Shown here piece after piece: positions 8,556 through 17,443 of a DNA stretch of 64,000 nt. Below the pieces are notes generated by a model, which did not search any database, had not been told where the DNA came from, and was given only the letters and a program-made list of their open reading frames with translations. The stretch is taken from positions 1 to 64,000 of the forward strand of contig JAVEEC010000077.1 of the NCBI GenBank assembly GCA_030840645.1. Reading direction: 5' to 3'. A program made the position numbers and the translations under genes. Source of the stretch: Frankiaceae bacterium (lineage in GTDB: Bacteria > Actinomycetota > Actinomycetes > BP-191). The first letter of the stretch is position 1, and each line of letters opens with the position of its first letter.

Positions 8556-8957
8556 ATGCGCAAGGCAATCCTGGGCCTGCTGCTCGCCGCGGCGACGATC
8601 CCGGCGGGCGCGCAGCCCGCGTCGGCATTCGCATTCAAGTCGGCCGGCGTCACCGGCGGCATCACCGTGAGCGCCGACTTCACCGCGTGCGCGACCGTCA
8701 CGTTCTCCGGCGGCGGAACCATCGTCGGCGAGTTCAGTGCCGTCGGCGAGCTCCAGGGACCGGGCACCAAGGTCGGCACTGTCCGCGGCTCCCTGCCGAT
8801 CCTCGCCACTGGCAGCTGGTCGGGGTGCATCCCTGGCGCGTACACGGGCGCGACCGTGGGCGACGGCAAGTTCGCGCTCGACGTGCACTCGACGACCGAC
8901 GACTACTTCGAGGTCCAGCAGTGCGTCGTCAACCGCGGCGCGCTCACCTGCGTCTGA
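8556..8957 (+). CDS. Small secreted protein, paralogue A
   Basis: The 133-residue protein has a clear signal peptide (MRKAILGLLLAAATIPAG; cleavage near ASA, residue 24) and a beta-rich mature domain with four cysteines. Its C-terminal motif, LDVHSTTDDYFEVQQC...C, recurs in two proteins encoded within 2 kb. A strong ribosome site (GGGGA) precedes the ATG. No known family recognised. Secretion and paired cysteines suggest a stable extracellular protein. Confidence 0.75.
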   Translation: MRKAILGLLLAAATIPAGAQPASAFAFKSAGVTGGITVSADFTACATVTFSGGGTIVGEFSAVGELQGPGTKVGTVRGSLPILATGSWSGCIPGAYTGATVGDGKFALDVHSTTDDYFEVQQCVVNRGALTCV

Positions 8958-9031
8958 GCCGACCGGGGGCAGGACATTCCGGTCCGCGCGTCGAAACCCG
9001 GTGACACAAACGTGAGGGGAACGGGGGCACC

Positions 9032-9919
9032 ATGAACGCCAGGCCGCTCCGGTGGGGCGTCGCCGCGACCATTGTCGCGGGATTCCTCGCCGGCGCGCCG
9101 GGCGCGGTCGGCGCCCCCGTACCTGCCCTCGCCGGGACCACCGTGATCCGCGCGAGCCGCCCGGTCTCGGCCGACGTCCGGCTGGCCAGGACGGCGACGG
9201 TCGCCACGCCGTTCGGCGCCAGCCCCGACCTGACGGTCACGGCGGGCGGCCGGCTGGCGGTGTTCGCGCTCGTCGGCACCGGCCCCGCGACCAAGGCCGT
9301 CACCGTCGTCGGCGGCGCCACGGGGTCGGCACGGTTCTTGCTGCCCCTCCCGCAGTTCCCGGCGCCGGGCGGTGGGACGTTCCAGGAGGTCAAGACCTTC
9401 GCGGACGTCACGTCGCTGCCGGCCGGGCCGTACCGGCTCTACGTCGTTCCCGACGGCGGCACCGTACAGGTCACGCTCCGGCTGCACGGCCTGGCCGGCC
9501 GGGTCGCGATCGCGCCGGCCCGGCCGGCGACGGCGGAGATCGCGTCCCCGGACCCCTGGCCGGCGGACTCGCCGGCGCGGACCAGCGCGTTCCTCGGTGC
9601 CGTCACCCGGCGGCTGGCCGGGCGGGGGCTTGCGCTGCAGGTACTGCGTTCGCAGATCCAGGCCACCGCGGCCTGGCAGCTGGTGATGTGCCACAACAAC
9701 CCCTCCGCGCCGGACCCGGTACGCACCGCCCCCGGCTGCCCCGAGGGGGAGAAGCACACCCTGGTCGACCACCGTTACCCCGACCCGGGCGCGGGCGCGA
9801 GGCTGTTCGTCCAGGGCTTCGCCGGCCTGCCCGCGGGTGACCACGGCGTGAGCGCCGTCTACACGACGGAGGGCGTCGCGACGACGCTCGACTACGTGAC
9901 CCTCTGGCTCACGTACTGA
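9032..9919 (+). CDS. Secreted protein of unknown function
   Basis: This 295-residue protein has an N-terminal signal peptide (RWGVAATIVAGFLAGAPG..., cleavage near VGA) and a mature beta-rich body with one likely disulfide (CHNNPSAPDPVRTAPGC). The last residues (GVATTLDYVTLWLTY) echo the TTxDYVTV motif of its three small neighbours. No enzyme motif is visible. It sits between paralogues A and B in the same orientation, suggesting a shared secreted system. Confidence 0.7.
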   Translation: MNARPLRWGVAATIVAGFLAGAPGAVGAPVPALAGTTVIRASRPVSADVRLARTATVATPFGASPDLTVTAGGRLAVFALVGTGPATKAVTVVGGATGSARFLLPLPQFPAPGGGTFQEVKTFADVTSLPAGPYRLYVVPDGGTVQVTLRLHGLAGRVAIAPARPATAEIASPDPWPADSPARTSAFLGAVTRRLAGRGLALQVLRSQIQATAAWQLVMCHNNPSAPDPVRTAPGCPEGEKHTLVDHRYPDPGAGARLFVQGFAGLPAGDHGVSAVYTTEGVATTLDYVTLWLTY

Positions 9920-9949
9920 CCTGTTCTCCACCGACACCTGGGGGTTCTC

Positions 9950-10354
9950 TTGATCCTGCAACGAATCGGCGCGGCGGCACTGGTCGCCGCGGCCGTCCTC
10001 CCGGCCGGCTCCGCGTCGGCCGTCAGCGTCGACTTCGGCGTGGCCGGCAGCATCACGGTGTACCCGGACATGGGCGCGTGCGGCACGCTGACGTTCGCCC
10101 GTCCGGTCACGGCCGTCGGCGTGTTCAGCAGCGCCGGCGCGCTGAGCGGCCCCGGCACCGCCGTGGGCGTGGTCCGCGGCGCAGTGCCCGTCACTGTCGT
10201 CAACGCCACGTCGTGGTACGGCTGCCTCCCGGACACGTACGCCGGCGCCACGATCGGGTACGCGACGTACACGCTGACCGCGAGCACCGCGGACAGCGAC
10301 TACGTCGAGTCGCGGCACTGCGTCGTCACGTCGGGCCGGGTGACGTGCACGTGA
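9950..10354 (+). CDS. Small secreted protein, paralogue B
   Basis: A 134-residue protein starting at TTG with GGGG about 6 nt upstream. It has a signal peptide ending near ASA and aligns by eye along its length with the protein at 8556-8957: GPGT-x-VG-x-VRG, W-x-GC-x-P-x-x-Y-x-GAT-x-G, and a final DYVE-x-x-x-CVV...TCT. Cysteine positions are shared. Function unknown. Its stop overlaps the next gene's GTG (GTGA). Confidence 0.75.
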   Translation: MILQRIGAAALVAAAVLPAGSASAVSVDFGVAGSITVYPDMGACGTLTFARPVTAVGVFSSAGALSGPGTAVGVVRGAVPVTVVNATSWYGCLPDTYAGATIGYATYTLTASTADSDYVESRHCVVTSGRVTCT

Positions 10355-10800
10355 CGCGCCGGCTGCTCCTCCTGCTCGCGGCCGCGGCCGCCGTCGTTCC
10401 CGCGGCGCCGTCGCACGCGATCGAGATCCAGGCCGGCGCGTACGCCGGATGGACCGCGCGCGCCGACGCGTCGATGTGCTTCACCGTCTCCCCAGGCTCC
10501 GTCGCCGCGGGGTCGGCGTCCGCGTACGGCCTGGTCTCCACGAACACGCCCGCGGCACCGTTGCCGGTCACCCTGCCGCCCGGGATCACGTTCCACGCGA
10601 GCCTGCCGTCGACGCTGATCTCGGACTACCGGCCGCTGTTGTCGACGTCGGGGTACTCCTCGATCTGCGTCGGCGGGGCGGGCGTCGCGGCGACGGGCGG
10701 CAGCGTGACGTTCACCCTCGACCTGCACTCCACCACGACCGACTACGTCACCGTGGTGCAGTGCTCGTACAGCAGGACCAGCGCGCCGAACTGCGGCTGA
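10351..10800 (+). CDS. Small secreted protein, paralogue C
   Basis: A 149-residue protein starting at GTG in a GTGA overlap with paralogue B; another in-frame GTG lies 6 nt upstream. The signal peptide is RRLLLLLAAAAAVVPAAPSHA. The mature domain ends with FTLDLHSTTTDYVTVVQC...NC, the same terminal motif as paralogues A and B, though the middle has diverged. Function unknown; the coupling with paralogue B implies co-secretion. Confidence 0.75.
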   Translation: MTRRLLLLLAAAAAVVPAAPSHAIEIQAGAYAGWTARADASMCFTVSPGSVAAGSASAYGLVSTNTPAAPLPVTLPPGITFHASLPSTLISDYRPLLSTSGYSSICVGGAGVAATGGSVTFTLDLHSTTTDYVTVVQCSYSRTSAPNCG

Positions 10801-10868
10801 CCGCGGTTGCTGTCACACCCGGGGTGTTGACTGCGGGCACTGTCCGACGACGAGAGAGGGGAACGCTC

Positions 10869-11240
10869 ATGGGCGCACCAGTCGTGCACTTCGAGGTCAC
10901 CACGGGCGGCGACGCGGCGGCGTTGCAGAAGTTCTACGCCGACACGTTCGACTGGGAGATCGACGCGGGCAACCCGATGAAGTACGGCGTCGTCGTCACC
11001 GGCCCCGAGGGCAAGGGGATCAACGGCGGCATCTCCGCCAGCGCCGACGGGGCCAACCACGTGACGTTCTACGTCGAGGTCCCCGATATCAACGCGGCGC
11101 TCGCGACGATCGAGGCCGCGGGCGGCAAGACGGTGATGCCGCGCGAGGTGCTGCCCGGGATGATCACGCTCGCGATCTTCACCGACCCGGAGGGCAACAT
11201 GGTCGGGCTGGTCGAGCCCGGGATGCCCCCCGCCGGGTAG
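10869..11240 (+). CDS. VOC-superfamily (glyoxalase-like) protein
   Basis: This 123-residue protein contains two beta-alpha-beta-beta-beta modules: VHFEVTTGGDAAALQKFYADTFDWEID and VTFYVEVPDINAALATIEAAGGK...FTDPEGNMVGLVEP. The PEGN-x-x-G-L ending is typical of VOC proteins. Candidate metal ligands include His in the first strand and Glu near the C-terminus. Family reactions range from glyoxalase to antibiotic binding; the substrate is unknown. GGGGAA precedes the ATG. Confidence 0.85.
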   Translation: MGAPVVHFEVTTGGDAAALQKFYADTFDWEIDAGNPMKYGVVVTGPEGKGINGGISASADGANHVTFYVEVPDINAALATIEAAGGKTVMPREVLPGMITLAIFTDPEGNMVGLVEPGMPPAG

Positions 11241-11261
11241 GTCCCACGGCTCCGGCCGCGC

Positions 11262-11474
11262 TCAGGCGCGCGGGCGGGTGACGCGCAGGCGGACGGCGGC
11301 GAGCGCGCCCCAGGTCGTCGCCAGCGCGGCGGCGCCGCCGGTCAGCAGGCCGGCGGCCGGTCCCGCGACGGCGGTGACGGCCGCCCCGAGAGCGACGCTG
11401 GCGGTCAGCGTCGTGGCGGTGGCGAGCGCGGCCACGGTCCTGGCCTCGCGCAGCGGCAGCGGCTGCTTCGTCAT
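11262..11474 (-). CDS. Small membrane protein
   Basis: The 70-residue protein starts at an ATG with GGAGGG just upstream. It has two Ala/Leu-rich hydrophobic stretches (about residues 13-36 and 39-60), probably a helical hairpin, and basic ends. No family recognised. It is divergent from the carboxylase gene. Confidence 0.55.
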   Translation of the reverse strand: MTKQPLPLREARTVAALATATTLTASVALGAAVTAVAGPAAGLLTGGAAALATTWGALAAVRLRVTRPRA

Positions 11475-11581
11475 GGTGCCCTCCGTCGGTACGTCCTGCC
11501 CTGCCTTCTGCCCGCGTCGGCCGCGCACCTTCGGCGGCGGCGCGTGACCTCGGTCACACCCGAGGTGAGAGGCTGCGCGCC

Positions 11582-13147
11582 ATGACGGACGAGACGTTGC
11601 GCGACGTCGCCGCGCGGCTCGCGGAACGCCGCGCCGACGCCGAGCGCATGGGCGGCGAGACCCTGGTCGAACGCCAGCACTCGCTCGGCAAGCTGACCGT
11701 GCGGGAACGTCTCGCGCTGCTGTTCGACCCCGGGACGTTCGTCGAGTCGGGGCTGCTCGCCGGCGCCGTGGACTCGCCGCAGTCCGACGGCAAGCGCACG
11801 CCCGCCGACGGCTGCGTCACCGGCGTCGGCGAGGTCGACGGCCGCAAGGTCGCCGTGGTCGCGTACGACTTCACGGTGCTCGCCGGCTCGATCGGCATGC
11901 ACGGCGAACGCAAGGCCGCGCGCGCCCGCGACCTGGCCACCAGGCACGGCATGCCGATCGTGTACCTGCTCGACTCGGCCGGGGCGCGGGTGACCGAGAC
12001 GGTGGGTGCGGCGTTCGCCGGGGCGGGCGACCTGTTCCGCGAGCTGACGACGATGAGCGGGGCGGTGCCGCAGGTCGCCGCGATGATGGGGCCGTGCAGC
12101 GCGGGGACCGCGTACATCCCCGCGCTCTGCGACTTCGTCCCCATGGTCAAGGGCACGTCGTCGATGGCGCTAGCCGGCGTACACCTCGTCCGCGCCGCCA
12201 CCGGCGAGGAGGTGACCGAGGAGGAGATGGGCGGCAGCGCCGTGCACAACACGATCTCCGGCGTCGCCGACCGCGAGGCACCGGACGACGCCGCCTGCCT
12301 CGCGATGGTGCGCGAGTACCTGTCGTACATGCCGTCGCGGTACGGCTCGCCGGTGCCGGTCCGCGACACCACCGACCCGGCGGACCGGCGGTGCGAGGAG
12401 CTCTACGACATCGTTCCCGCCAACAAGCGGCAGGCGTACGACATGCGCCGCGTCGTCACGGTGCTCGCCGACGACGGTGCGTTCTTCCCGATGAAGCCGG
12501 ACTGGGCGCGTTCGGTCATCACGGGGTTCGCGCGGTTCGGCGGCCGGACCGCCGGAGTCGTTGCGTCGCAGCCGATGCAGATGGGCGGTGCGCTCGACAT
12601 GCACAGCGCCGACAAGGCGGCGCGGTTCGTCAACCTCTGCGACTCGTTCGAGATCCCGCTCGTCTTCCTCGTCGACGTGCCCGGCTTCCTGGTCGGCAAG
12701 AAGGTCGAGCACGACGGCATCATCAGGCACGGCGCGAAGCTGCTCTACAACGTCTCCGAGGCCACCGTCCCGAAGGTCACCGTCGTCCTGCGGAAGGCGT
12801 ACGGCGCCGGGTACTTCGTGATGGCCGGGCGGGCGTACGAGTCCGACCACCTCGTCGCCTGGCCGACCGCGGAGTTCTCGGTGATGGGGCCCGAGGGCGC
12901 GGTGAACATCCTGTTCCGCAAGCAGCTCGCGGCGGCCGGGGACGACGACGCGCGGGAGGCGTTACGGGCGCAGCTCGTCGCCGGGATCGAGCAGAGCATC
13001 GACCCGTACCTCGCGGCGAAGATGGCGTTCGTCGACGACCTGATCGACCCGGCCGACACGCGCCGCCACATCTGCCACGGCCTGGCAGCCGCGGCCGGCA
13101 AGCGGGTGCTGCGCCCGGCCCGCAAGCGTGGCGTCTCACCGGTGTAG
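11582..13147 (+). CDS. Acyl-CoA carboxylase beta (carboxyltransferase) subunit
   Basis: This 521-residue protein has the two crotonase-like halves of PccB/AccD-type carboxyltransferases. Motifs include KLTVRERLALLFDPGTF, an N-terminal acyl-CoA oxyanion region (DSAGARVTE), GGSAVHNTISGVAD, and the biotin-side SQPMQMGGALDMHSADKAARF and VDVPGFLVGKK. It transfers carboxyl from biotin to acetyl-, propionyl- or longer acyl-CoA; chain preference cannot be read from sequence. No alpha (biotin) subunit is nearby, so it must pair with a subunit encoded elsewhere. Confidence 0.93.
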   Translation: MTDETLRDVAARLAERRADAERMGGETLVERQHSLGKLTVRERLALLFDPGTFVESGLLAGAVDSPQSDGKRTPADGCVTGVGEVDGRKVAVVAYDFTVLAGSIGMHGERKAARARDLATRHGMPIVYLLDSAGARVTETVGAAFAGAGDLFRELTTMSGAVPQVAAMMGPCSAGTAYIPALCDFVPMVKGTSSMALAGVHLVRAATGEEVTEEEMGGSAVHNTISGVADREAPDDAACLAMVREYLSYMPSRYGSPVPVRDTTDPADRRCEELYDIVPANKRQAYDMRRVVTVLADDGAFFPMKPDWARSVITGFARFGGRTAGVVASQPMQMGGALDMHSADKAARFVNLCDSFEIPLVFLVDVPGFLVGKKVEHDGIIRHGAKLLYNVSEATVPKVTVVLRKAYGAGYFVMAGRAYESDHLVAWPTAEFSVMGPEGAVNILFRKQLAAAGDDDAREALRAQLVAGIEQSIDPYLAAKMAFVDDLIDPADTRRHICHGLAAAAGKRVLRPARKRGVSPV

Positions 13148-13175
13148 CAGCGCCGGGGGATGGCAGACTCGACGT

Positions 13176-13373
13176 GTGGAACTCCTGAACCGGTTGCGGC
13201 GGCTCGACGGGCGGCTCGTCCCCGGGTTCCGGCGACCGGGGGAGTCCGCCGAGGCGTTCCTGCGCAGGACTGCCGCGCAGCGGTGGGGGATCGCCTGGAG
13301 CACCGACCAGGTCAAGTACGCGCTGCGGGAGTACTTCGCCGAGCTCGACCGCGCGGCCGGGGGCAGGACGTGA
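13176..13373 (+). CDS. Small conserved protein ahead of WS/DGAT
   Basis: A 65-residue basic protein (GTG start) with two predicted helices (ELLNRLRRLDGRLVPGFRR and AEAFLRRTAAQRWGIAW). No known domain. Its TGA overlaps the ATG of the acyltransferase by one base (TGATG), so the two are translationally coupled; it may be an accessory to the acyltransferase. Confidence 0.55.
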   Translation: MELLNRLRRLDGRLVPGFRRPGESAEAFLRRTAAQRWGIAWSTDQVKYALREYFAELDRAAGGRT

Positions 13374-14746
13374 TGCCGTCGTTCATGGCGCCGACCTCGG
13401 CGATGTTCCTCGTGCCGGAGTCGCGCGACCAGCCGATGCACGTCGGCGGGCTCCAGCTGTTCGAGACGCCGGACGGCGCGGGCCCCGACTACCTCACCGA
13501 GGTCTACCGCCAGGCGCTGGCCGAGACCGACATCGCGCCGATGTTCCGGCGGCGGCCCTACCGCGGTCTCGCCACCCTCGGCCAATGGGCCTGGGCCGAG
13601 GACGACGAGATCGACCTCGAGCACCACATCAGGCACTCGGCGCTACCGCGGCCCGGCCGCATCCGCGAGCTGCTGGCGCTCGCCTCGCGCCTGCACGGGA
13701 CGTTGCTCGACCGGCACCGCCCGCTCTGGGAGACGCACCTCATCGAGGGGCTGAACGACGGCAGGTTCGCCGTCTACTCCAAGACGCACCACGCGCTGAT
13801 GGACGGCGTCTCGGCGCTGCGGCTGATGGAACGCAGCCTCTCCACCGACCCCGACGCGCACGTGCCGCTGCCCTACGCCACCCAGCCGTCCCGCCCACCC
13901 CGCGAGAGCGACGGCGACGGCGAGAACCAGCTCGTCCAGGCGTTGCGGACGGGCGCGAGCGCCCTCAACGACGCGATCGGCCTGACGCCGCGGCTGCTCG
14001 CGATCGGGGCGTCGGCGATCCGCGACCAGGCGACGACGCTACCGGGGCAGGCCCCGCGTTCGATGCTGAACGTTCCCATCACCGGTAGCCGCCGCTTCGC
14101 CGCCGACGACTGGGAGCTGGCCCGGATCAAGGCCGTCGGCAAGGCCGCCGGCGCGACCGTCAACGACGTGGTCCTCGCGATGTGCGCGGCGGCGTTGCGC
14201 GAGTACCTGATCAGCGAGGACGCGCTGCCGGACGCGCCGCTCGTGGCGATGACGCCGGTGTCGCTGCGGACCAGCGACGACGAGGGCGGGGGCAACGCGG
14301 TCGGCGCGATCCTCGCGAGCCTCGCCACCGACCTGGCCGACCCGGAGCAGCGCCTGCTCGCGATCCGCGCCTCGACCCGCAAGGCGAAGGAGTCACTCGC
14401 CGGCCTGAGCCAGCTCCAGGTCACGGCGCTGTCCGGCGCCGTCATGGCGCCGATGCTGGTCAACACGGCGCTCGGCTCGCACCGCTACGTGCGGCCGGCG
14501 TTCAACCTCGTCATCTCGAACGTCCCGGGACCGCGCGAGACGCTGTACTGGAACGGTTCCCGCCTCGACGGCATGTACCCGCTGTCGATTCCGGTGGCCG
14601 GCCAGGCGCTGAACATCACCGTGACGACGTACGCGGGCCGCGCCTACTTCGGCCTCACCGGCTGCCGCGCCAGCCTGCCGCACATGCAGCGCCTGCTGAA
14701 CGGTCTGGACGAGGGCCTGGCCGGGCTGGAGAAGGCGTTCGCCTGA
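13373..14746 (+). CDS. Wax ester synthase / diacylglycerol acyltransferase (WS/DGAT)
   Basis: The 457-residue enzyme carries the catalytic HHxxxDG motif as HHALMDG at residues 139-145. It also has the PLWETHLIEGL region before it and the second conserved block NLVISNVPGPRE near the C-terminus. It esterifies diacylglycerol or fatty alcohols with acyl-CoA to form storage triacylglycerol or wax at the membrane/lipid droplet. Placement after an acyl-CoA carboxylase subunit fits a lipid metabolism role. Confidence 0.93.
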   Translation: MPSFMAPTSAMFLVPESRDQPMHVGGLQLFETPDGAGPDYLTEVYRQALAETDIAPMFRRRPYRGLATLGQWAWAEDDEIDLEHHIRHSALPRPGRIRELLALASRLHGTLLDRHRPLWETHLIEGLNDGRFAVYSKTHHALMDGVSALRLMERSLSTDPDAHVPLPYATQPSRPPRESDGDGENQLVQALRTGASALNDAIGLTPRLLAIGASAIRDQATTLPGQAPRSMLNVPITGSRRFAADDWELARIKAVGKAAGATVNDVVLAMCAAALREYLISEDALPDAPLVAMTPVSLRTSDDEGGGNAVGAILASLATDLADPEQRLLAIRASTRKAKESLAGLSQLQVTALSGAVMAPMLVNTALGSHRYVRPAFNLVISNVPGPRETLYWNGSRLDGMYPLSIPVAGQALNITVTTYAGRAYFGLTGCRASLPHMQRLLNGLDEGLAGLEKAFA

Positions 14747-14778
14747 CGGTGCCTCGCCGCCGGAGCCGGGCCGCCGCC

Positions 14779-15012
14779 CTATCTGATCTTGTCCGCCCAG
14801 AACTCCGGCGGCCCGTCGCGCCGCCACCGCCTGCGCCGCACCATCGCGCGGACCCCGAGGAACGCGGCCAGGCCGACCGGAATCGCGGCGGCGACGTAGA
14901 GCAGCTCTCGTACGGGGACGGCGAAGACCAGCAGCAGCAGGTACGCCGTCACCCAGCGCAGGTCCCTGCGCGCCCACCGCGCGTGGGGGTACGAGCGGCG
15001 GGTCGTGATCAC
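14779..15012 (-). CDS. Small two-helix membrane protein
   Basis: A 77-residue protein with basic termini and two hydrophobic segments (about residues 20-34 and 38-56), ending in a charged tail. The GTG start overlaps the kinase-like gene's TGA (GTGA), so the two are co-translated. Unknown family. Confidence 0.55.
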   Translation of the reverse strand: MITTRRSYPHARWARRDLRWVTAYLLLLVFAVPVRELLYVAAAIPVGLAAFLGVRAMVRRRRWRRDGPPEFWADKIR

Positions 15013-15899
15013 GCGTACGCCTTGAGCCCGCGCCGCGCGGCGACCTCGTCGCCGTCGACCACGCCGGCCAGCGCCTCCTGCAGCGCGAACGTCCCCGCGT
15101 AGGCCCGCGCCCGGTCGAGCAGCCCAGGGTCGTCGCGTTCGGTCGTCGCGTGGACGGTGGCGGCGAGGTCCCAGCCGTACGTCGCGCCGATCGACGCGAT
15201 GTCGTACGCCGGGTCCCCGACGTGCGCCTGGCCCCAGTCCAGGACGCCGGTGAGGCGGGTCGCGTCGGCGTCCCAGCGCAGGTTCGTTCCGCCGAAGTCG
15301 CCGTGGACGATGCTCGGCCGGTCCGGCGGCGCCAGAGCCAGGACCGCCGCCAGCTCGCCCTCGGCGCGGGCGCGGCCGTCGGAGGACATGCGGGGCGCGA
15401 GCCGCTCGCGTACGGCGTCCGCGAACGCCGGGAAGTCCGCGCGGACCGGCGCGCTGGTGAGCGCCTCGGCGAGCGCCGGCGTGACGTCGGCCCCGGCGAG
15501 CGCGTCGAGGACGCGTGCCAGCTCCATCGCGAACCGGAACGCCATCGGCCCCACCGCGTCCACCGACCCGCGCGGCAGCGGCTCGCCCTGCAGGTACCGG
15601 TGCCCCGTGAACGCCCGGCCGAGCGCGTCGTTCGACCGGTCGAGGATCACGTCCGGCAGCACCACGCCGATGGACAGGCCGGTCAGCGCGCCGAGCGCGG
15701 CGACCTCACGGGGGAGCGTGTCAAGCGCACGCTGCGTTCGCGGGAACCGGAACACCGCCTCCGTCCCCACGACCAGCACGTCGTGGTCCTGGCCCGTCTC
15801 GAGCCGAACGGCGTCGTGCCCGAACGAGCCGTCCCACGCCGTCGCGACGATGCCGACGAACGCGGAGAGTCGTTCGGCCGCGGCCTCCTGGGTCTGCAC
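15009..15899 (-). CDS. Aminoglycoside phosphotransferase-family kinase
   Basis: This 296-residue protein (GTG start) has the APH/choline-kinase fold. The catalytic loop is HGDFGGTN (residues 199-206) with D201 as base and N206 as metal ligand. The DWG-like metal Asp is at 221 in VLDWGQAHVGDPAYD. An N-lobe strand pair (HDVLVVGTEAVFRFPRT) also fits. Members phosphorylate diverse small molecules, so antibiotic resistance cannot be assumed. Confidence 0.85.
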   Translation of the reverse strand: MQTQEAAAERLSAFVGIVATAWDGSFGHDAVRLETGQDHDVLVVGTEAVFRFPRTQRALDTLPREVAALGALTGLSIGVVLPDVILDRSNDALGRAFTGHRYLQGEPLPRGSVDAVGPMAFRFAMELARVLDALAGADVTPALAEALTSAPVRADFPAFADAVRERLAPRMSSDGRARAEGELAAVLALAPPDRPSIVHGDFGGTNLRWDADATRLTGVLDWGQAHVGDPAYDIASIGATYGWDLAATVHATTERDDPGLLDRARAYAGTFALQEALAGVVDGDEVAARRGLKAYA

Positions 15900-15953
15900 G
15901 GGTGCATCATCGCCGATGCCGCCCTCGTGTGGGGCCGCAAGTAGGCTCGGTGC

Positions 15954-16196
15954 GTGCCCGTCGCGCCCCCCACGAATGACACCCGCTGGCGTTGTACGGC
16001 CTGCGGCAACCTCACGCGCTTCGACGTCGTCAGGACCCGGCGGCTGCGCGAGTACGTGCACGCCGACCTCGCCGGCGTACCCGTCGTGGAGGAGTCGGAG
16101 GTCCTCGGCGACGCGGTCGAGCACGTCACCTGCCGGTGGTGCGGCGCGGTGGACCAGGTGGAGCTGGTGCCTCGCCTCGACGGTCCGGCCCCGTGA
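15954..16196 (+). CDS. Zinc-ribbon protein
   Basis: An 80-residue protein (GTG start) with CTAC at about residues 14-17 and CRWC near 60-63, a four-Cys zinc ribbon separated by a hydrophilic insert (TRRLREYVHADLAG). Its TGA overlaps the GTG of the CoA transferase (GTGA). Possibly a regulator or an RNA/DNA-binding accessory; function not known. Confidence 0.6.
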   Translation: MPVAPPTNDTRWRCTACGNLTRFDVVRTRRLREYVHADLAGVPVVEESEVLGDAVEHVTCRWCGAVDQVELVPRLDGPAP

Positions 16197-17443
16197 CGGT
16201 CCCCGCGGAGGGCCAGCCCACCCCGCCGGCCGTCCCGCCGACGCCAGCCGCCCCGCCGGCGCCACCCGCCCCGCCGCTCGCCGGCCTTCGCGTGCTCGAC
16301 CTCTCCCGCCTCCTCCCGGGCGGGTACTGCACGCTGCTGCTCGCGGACCTCGGCGCCGACGTGCTCAAGGTCGAGGAGCCCGGCAAGGGCGACTACCTGC
16401 GCTGGATGCCGCCGTACGCCGCCACCGGCGAGGGCGCGATGCACCTCGCCCTCAACCGCGGCAAGCGCTCGCTCACCCTCAACCTCGCTCTGTCACAGGG
16501 GCGTGATCTGCTCGTCCGGCTCGTCCGAGACGCGGACGTGCTCGTCGAGTCGTTCCGGCCGGGGGTCATGGACCGGCTCGGCGTGGGATGGGAGGTGCTG
16601 TCGAGAGAAAACGAGCGGCTGGTCTACGCCGCGATCTCCGGGTACGGCGCGGACGGTCCGTACGCCCGACGCGCCGGGCATGACATCAACTACCTCGGGT
16701 ACGCCGGCGCGCTGTCCTTCAGCGGCCACCCCGACACCGGTCCCTGGCAGCCGGGCCTGCAGATCGGTGACCTCGGCGGTGGCGGCCTGATGGCAGCCGT
16801 CGCGATCCTCACCGCGCTGCGCGTGCGCGACGCGACGGGTACGGGGCAGTTCTGCGACGTGTCGATGACCGACGGCGTGCTGTCGTGGCAGACGCTCGCG
16901 GCGGGGGCGTTCGCCGCGACCGGTGTGCCGCCGGGGGTCGGGACGGAGACGTTGAACGGCGCCCTGGCCTGCTACGGCGTCTACCGCTGCGCCGACGGGC
17001 GCCACCTCACGGTGGGCGCGTTGGAGCCGCAGTTCTTCGCCGCGCTCTGTGCCGCCCTCGACGTCCCCGACCTGGTCGGCTGGCACCTCGACCCCGCGCG
17101 CCAAGGGGAGCTGCGTGCGCGGTTCGAGGCGGTCTTCGCGACCCGGTCGCGCGACGACTGGCTCGCGGTCCTGATCCCCGCGGACTGCTGCGTCGGGCCG
17201 GTCAACGACCTCGCGGAGGCCTACGCCGACCCCCAGGTCCGCGCGCGCGGCATGGTGACGACGCACCCGCTAGCCGACGGGACGCCGTTCGCCCAGGTCG
17301 GCGTGGTGCCGCGCCTCGCCGCGACGCCGGGCCGCGTCGGCGCGCCTGCGTCGGCGCTGGGGGCGGACACGGACGCCGTTCTCGCGTCGCTCGGCTGCGC
17401 CCCGGACGAGGTCGCGGCGCTGCGCGGGGCGGGGGTCGTGTGA
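16193..17443 (+). CDS. CaiB/BaiF-type (family III) CoA transferase
   Basis: This 416-residue protein has a Pro/Ala-rich N-terminal extension of about 30 residues, then the family core: LAGLRVLDLSRLLPGGYCT, ADVLKVEEPGKGDYLRW, LNRGKRSLTLNL, and GYGADGPYARRAGHDINY. The nucleophilic Asp of family III enzymes is expected near DINY. Members exchange CoA between acyl groups (e.g. alpha-methylacyl-CoA racemase, carnitine CoA transferase); the acyl substrate is not determinable. The start is set by the GTGA overlap; a shorter start would remove the Pro-rich tail. Confidence 0.9.
   Translation: MTVPAEGQPTPPAVPPTPAAPPAPPAPPLAGLRVLDLSRLLPGGYCTLLLADLGADVLKVEEPGKGDYLRWMPPYAATGEGAMHLALNRGKRSLTLNLALSQGRDLLVRLVRDADVLVESFRPGVMDRLGVGWEVLSRENERLVYAAISGYGADGPYARRAGHDINYLGYAGALSFSGHPDTGPWQPGLQIGDLGGGGLMAAVAILTALRVRDATGTGQFCDVSMTDGVLSWQTLAAGAFAATGVPPGVGTETLNGALACYGVYRCADGRHLTVGALEPQFFAALCAALDVPDLVGWHLDPARQGELRARFEAVFATRSRDDWLAVLIPADCCVGPVNDLAEAYADPQVRARGMVTTHPLADGTPFAQVGVVPRLAATPGRVGAPASALGADTDAVLASLGCAPDEVAALRGAGVV

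Noticed and set aside
15009-15899. Antibiotic resistance gene
   Set aside because: The APH fold also covers many metabolic small-molecule kinases, and nothing in the neighbourhood points to resistance.
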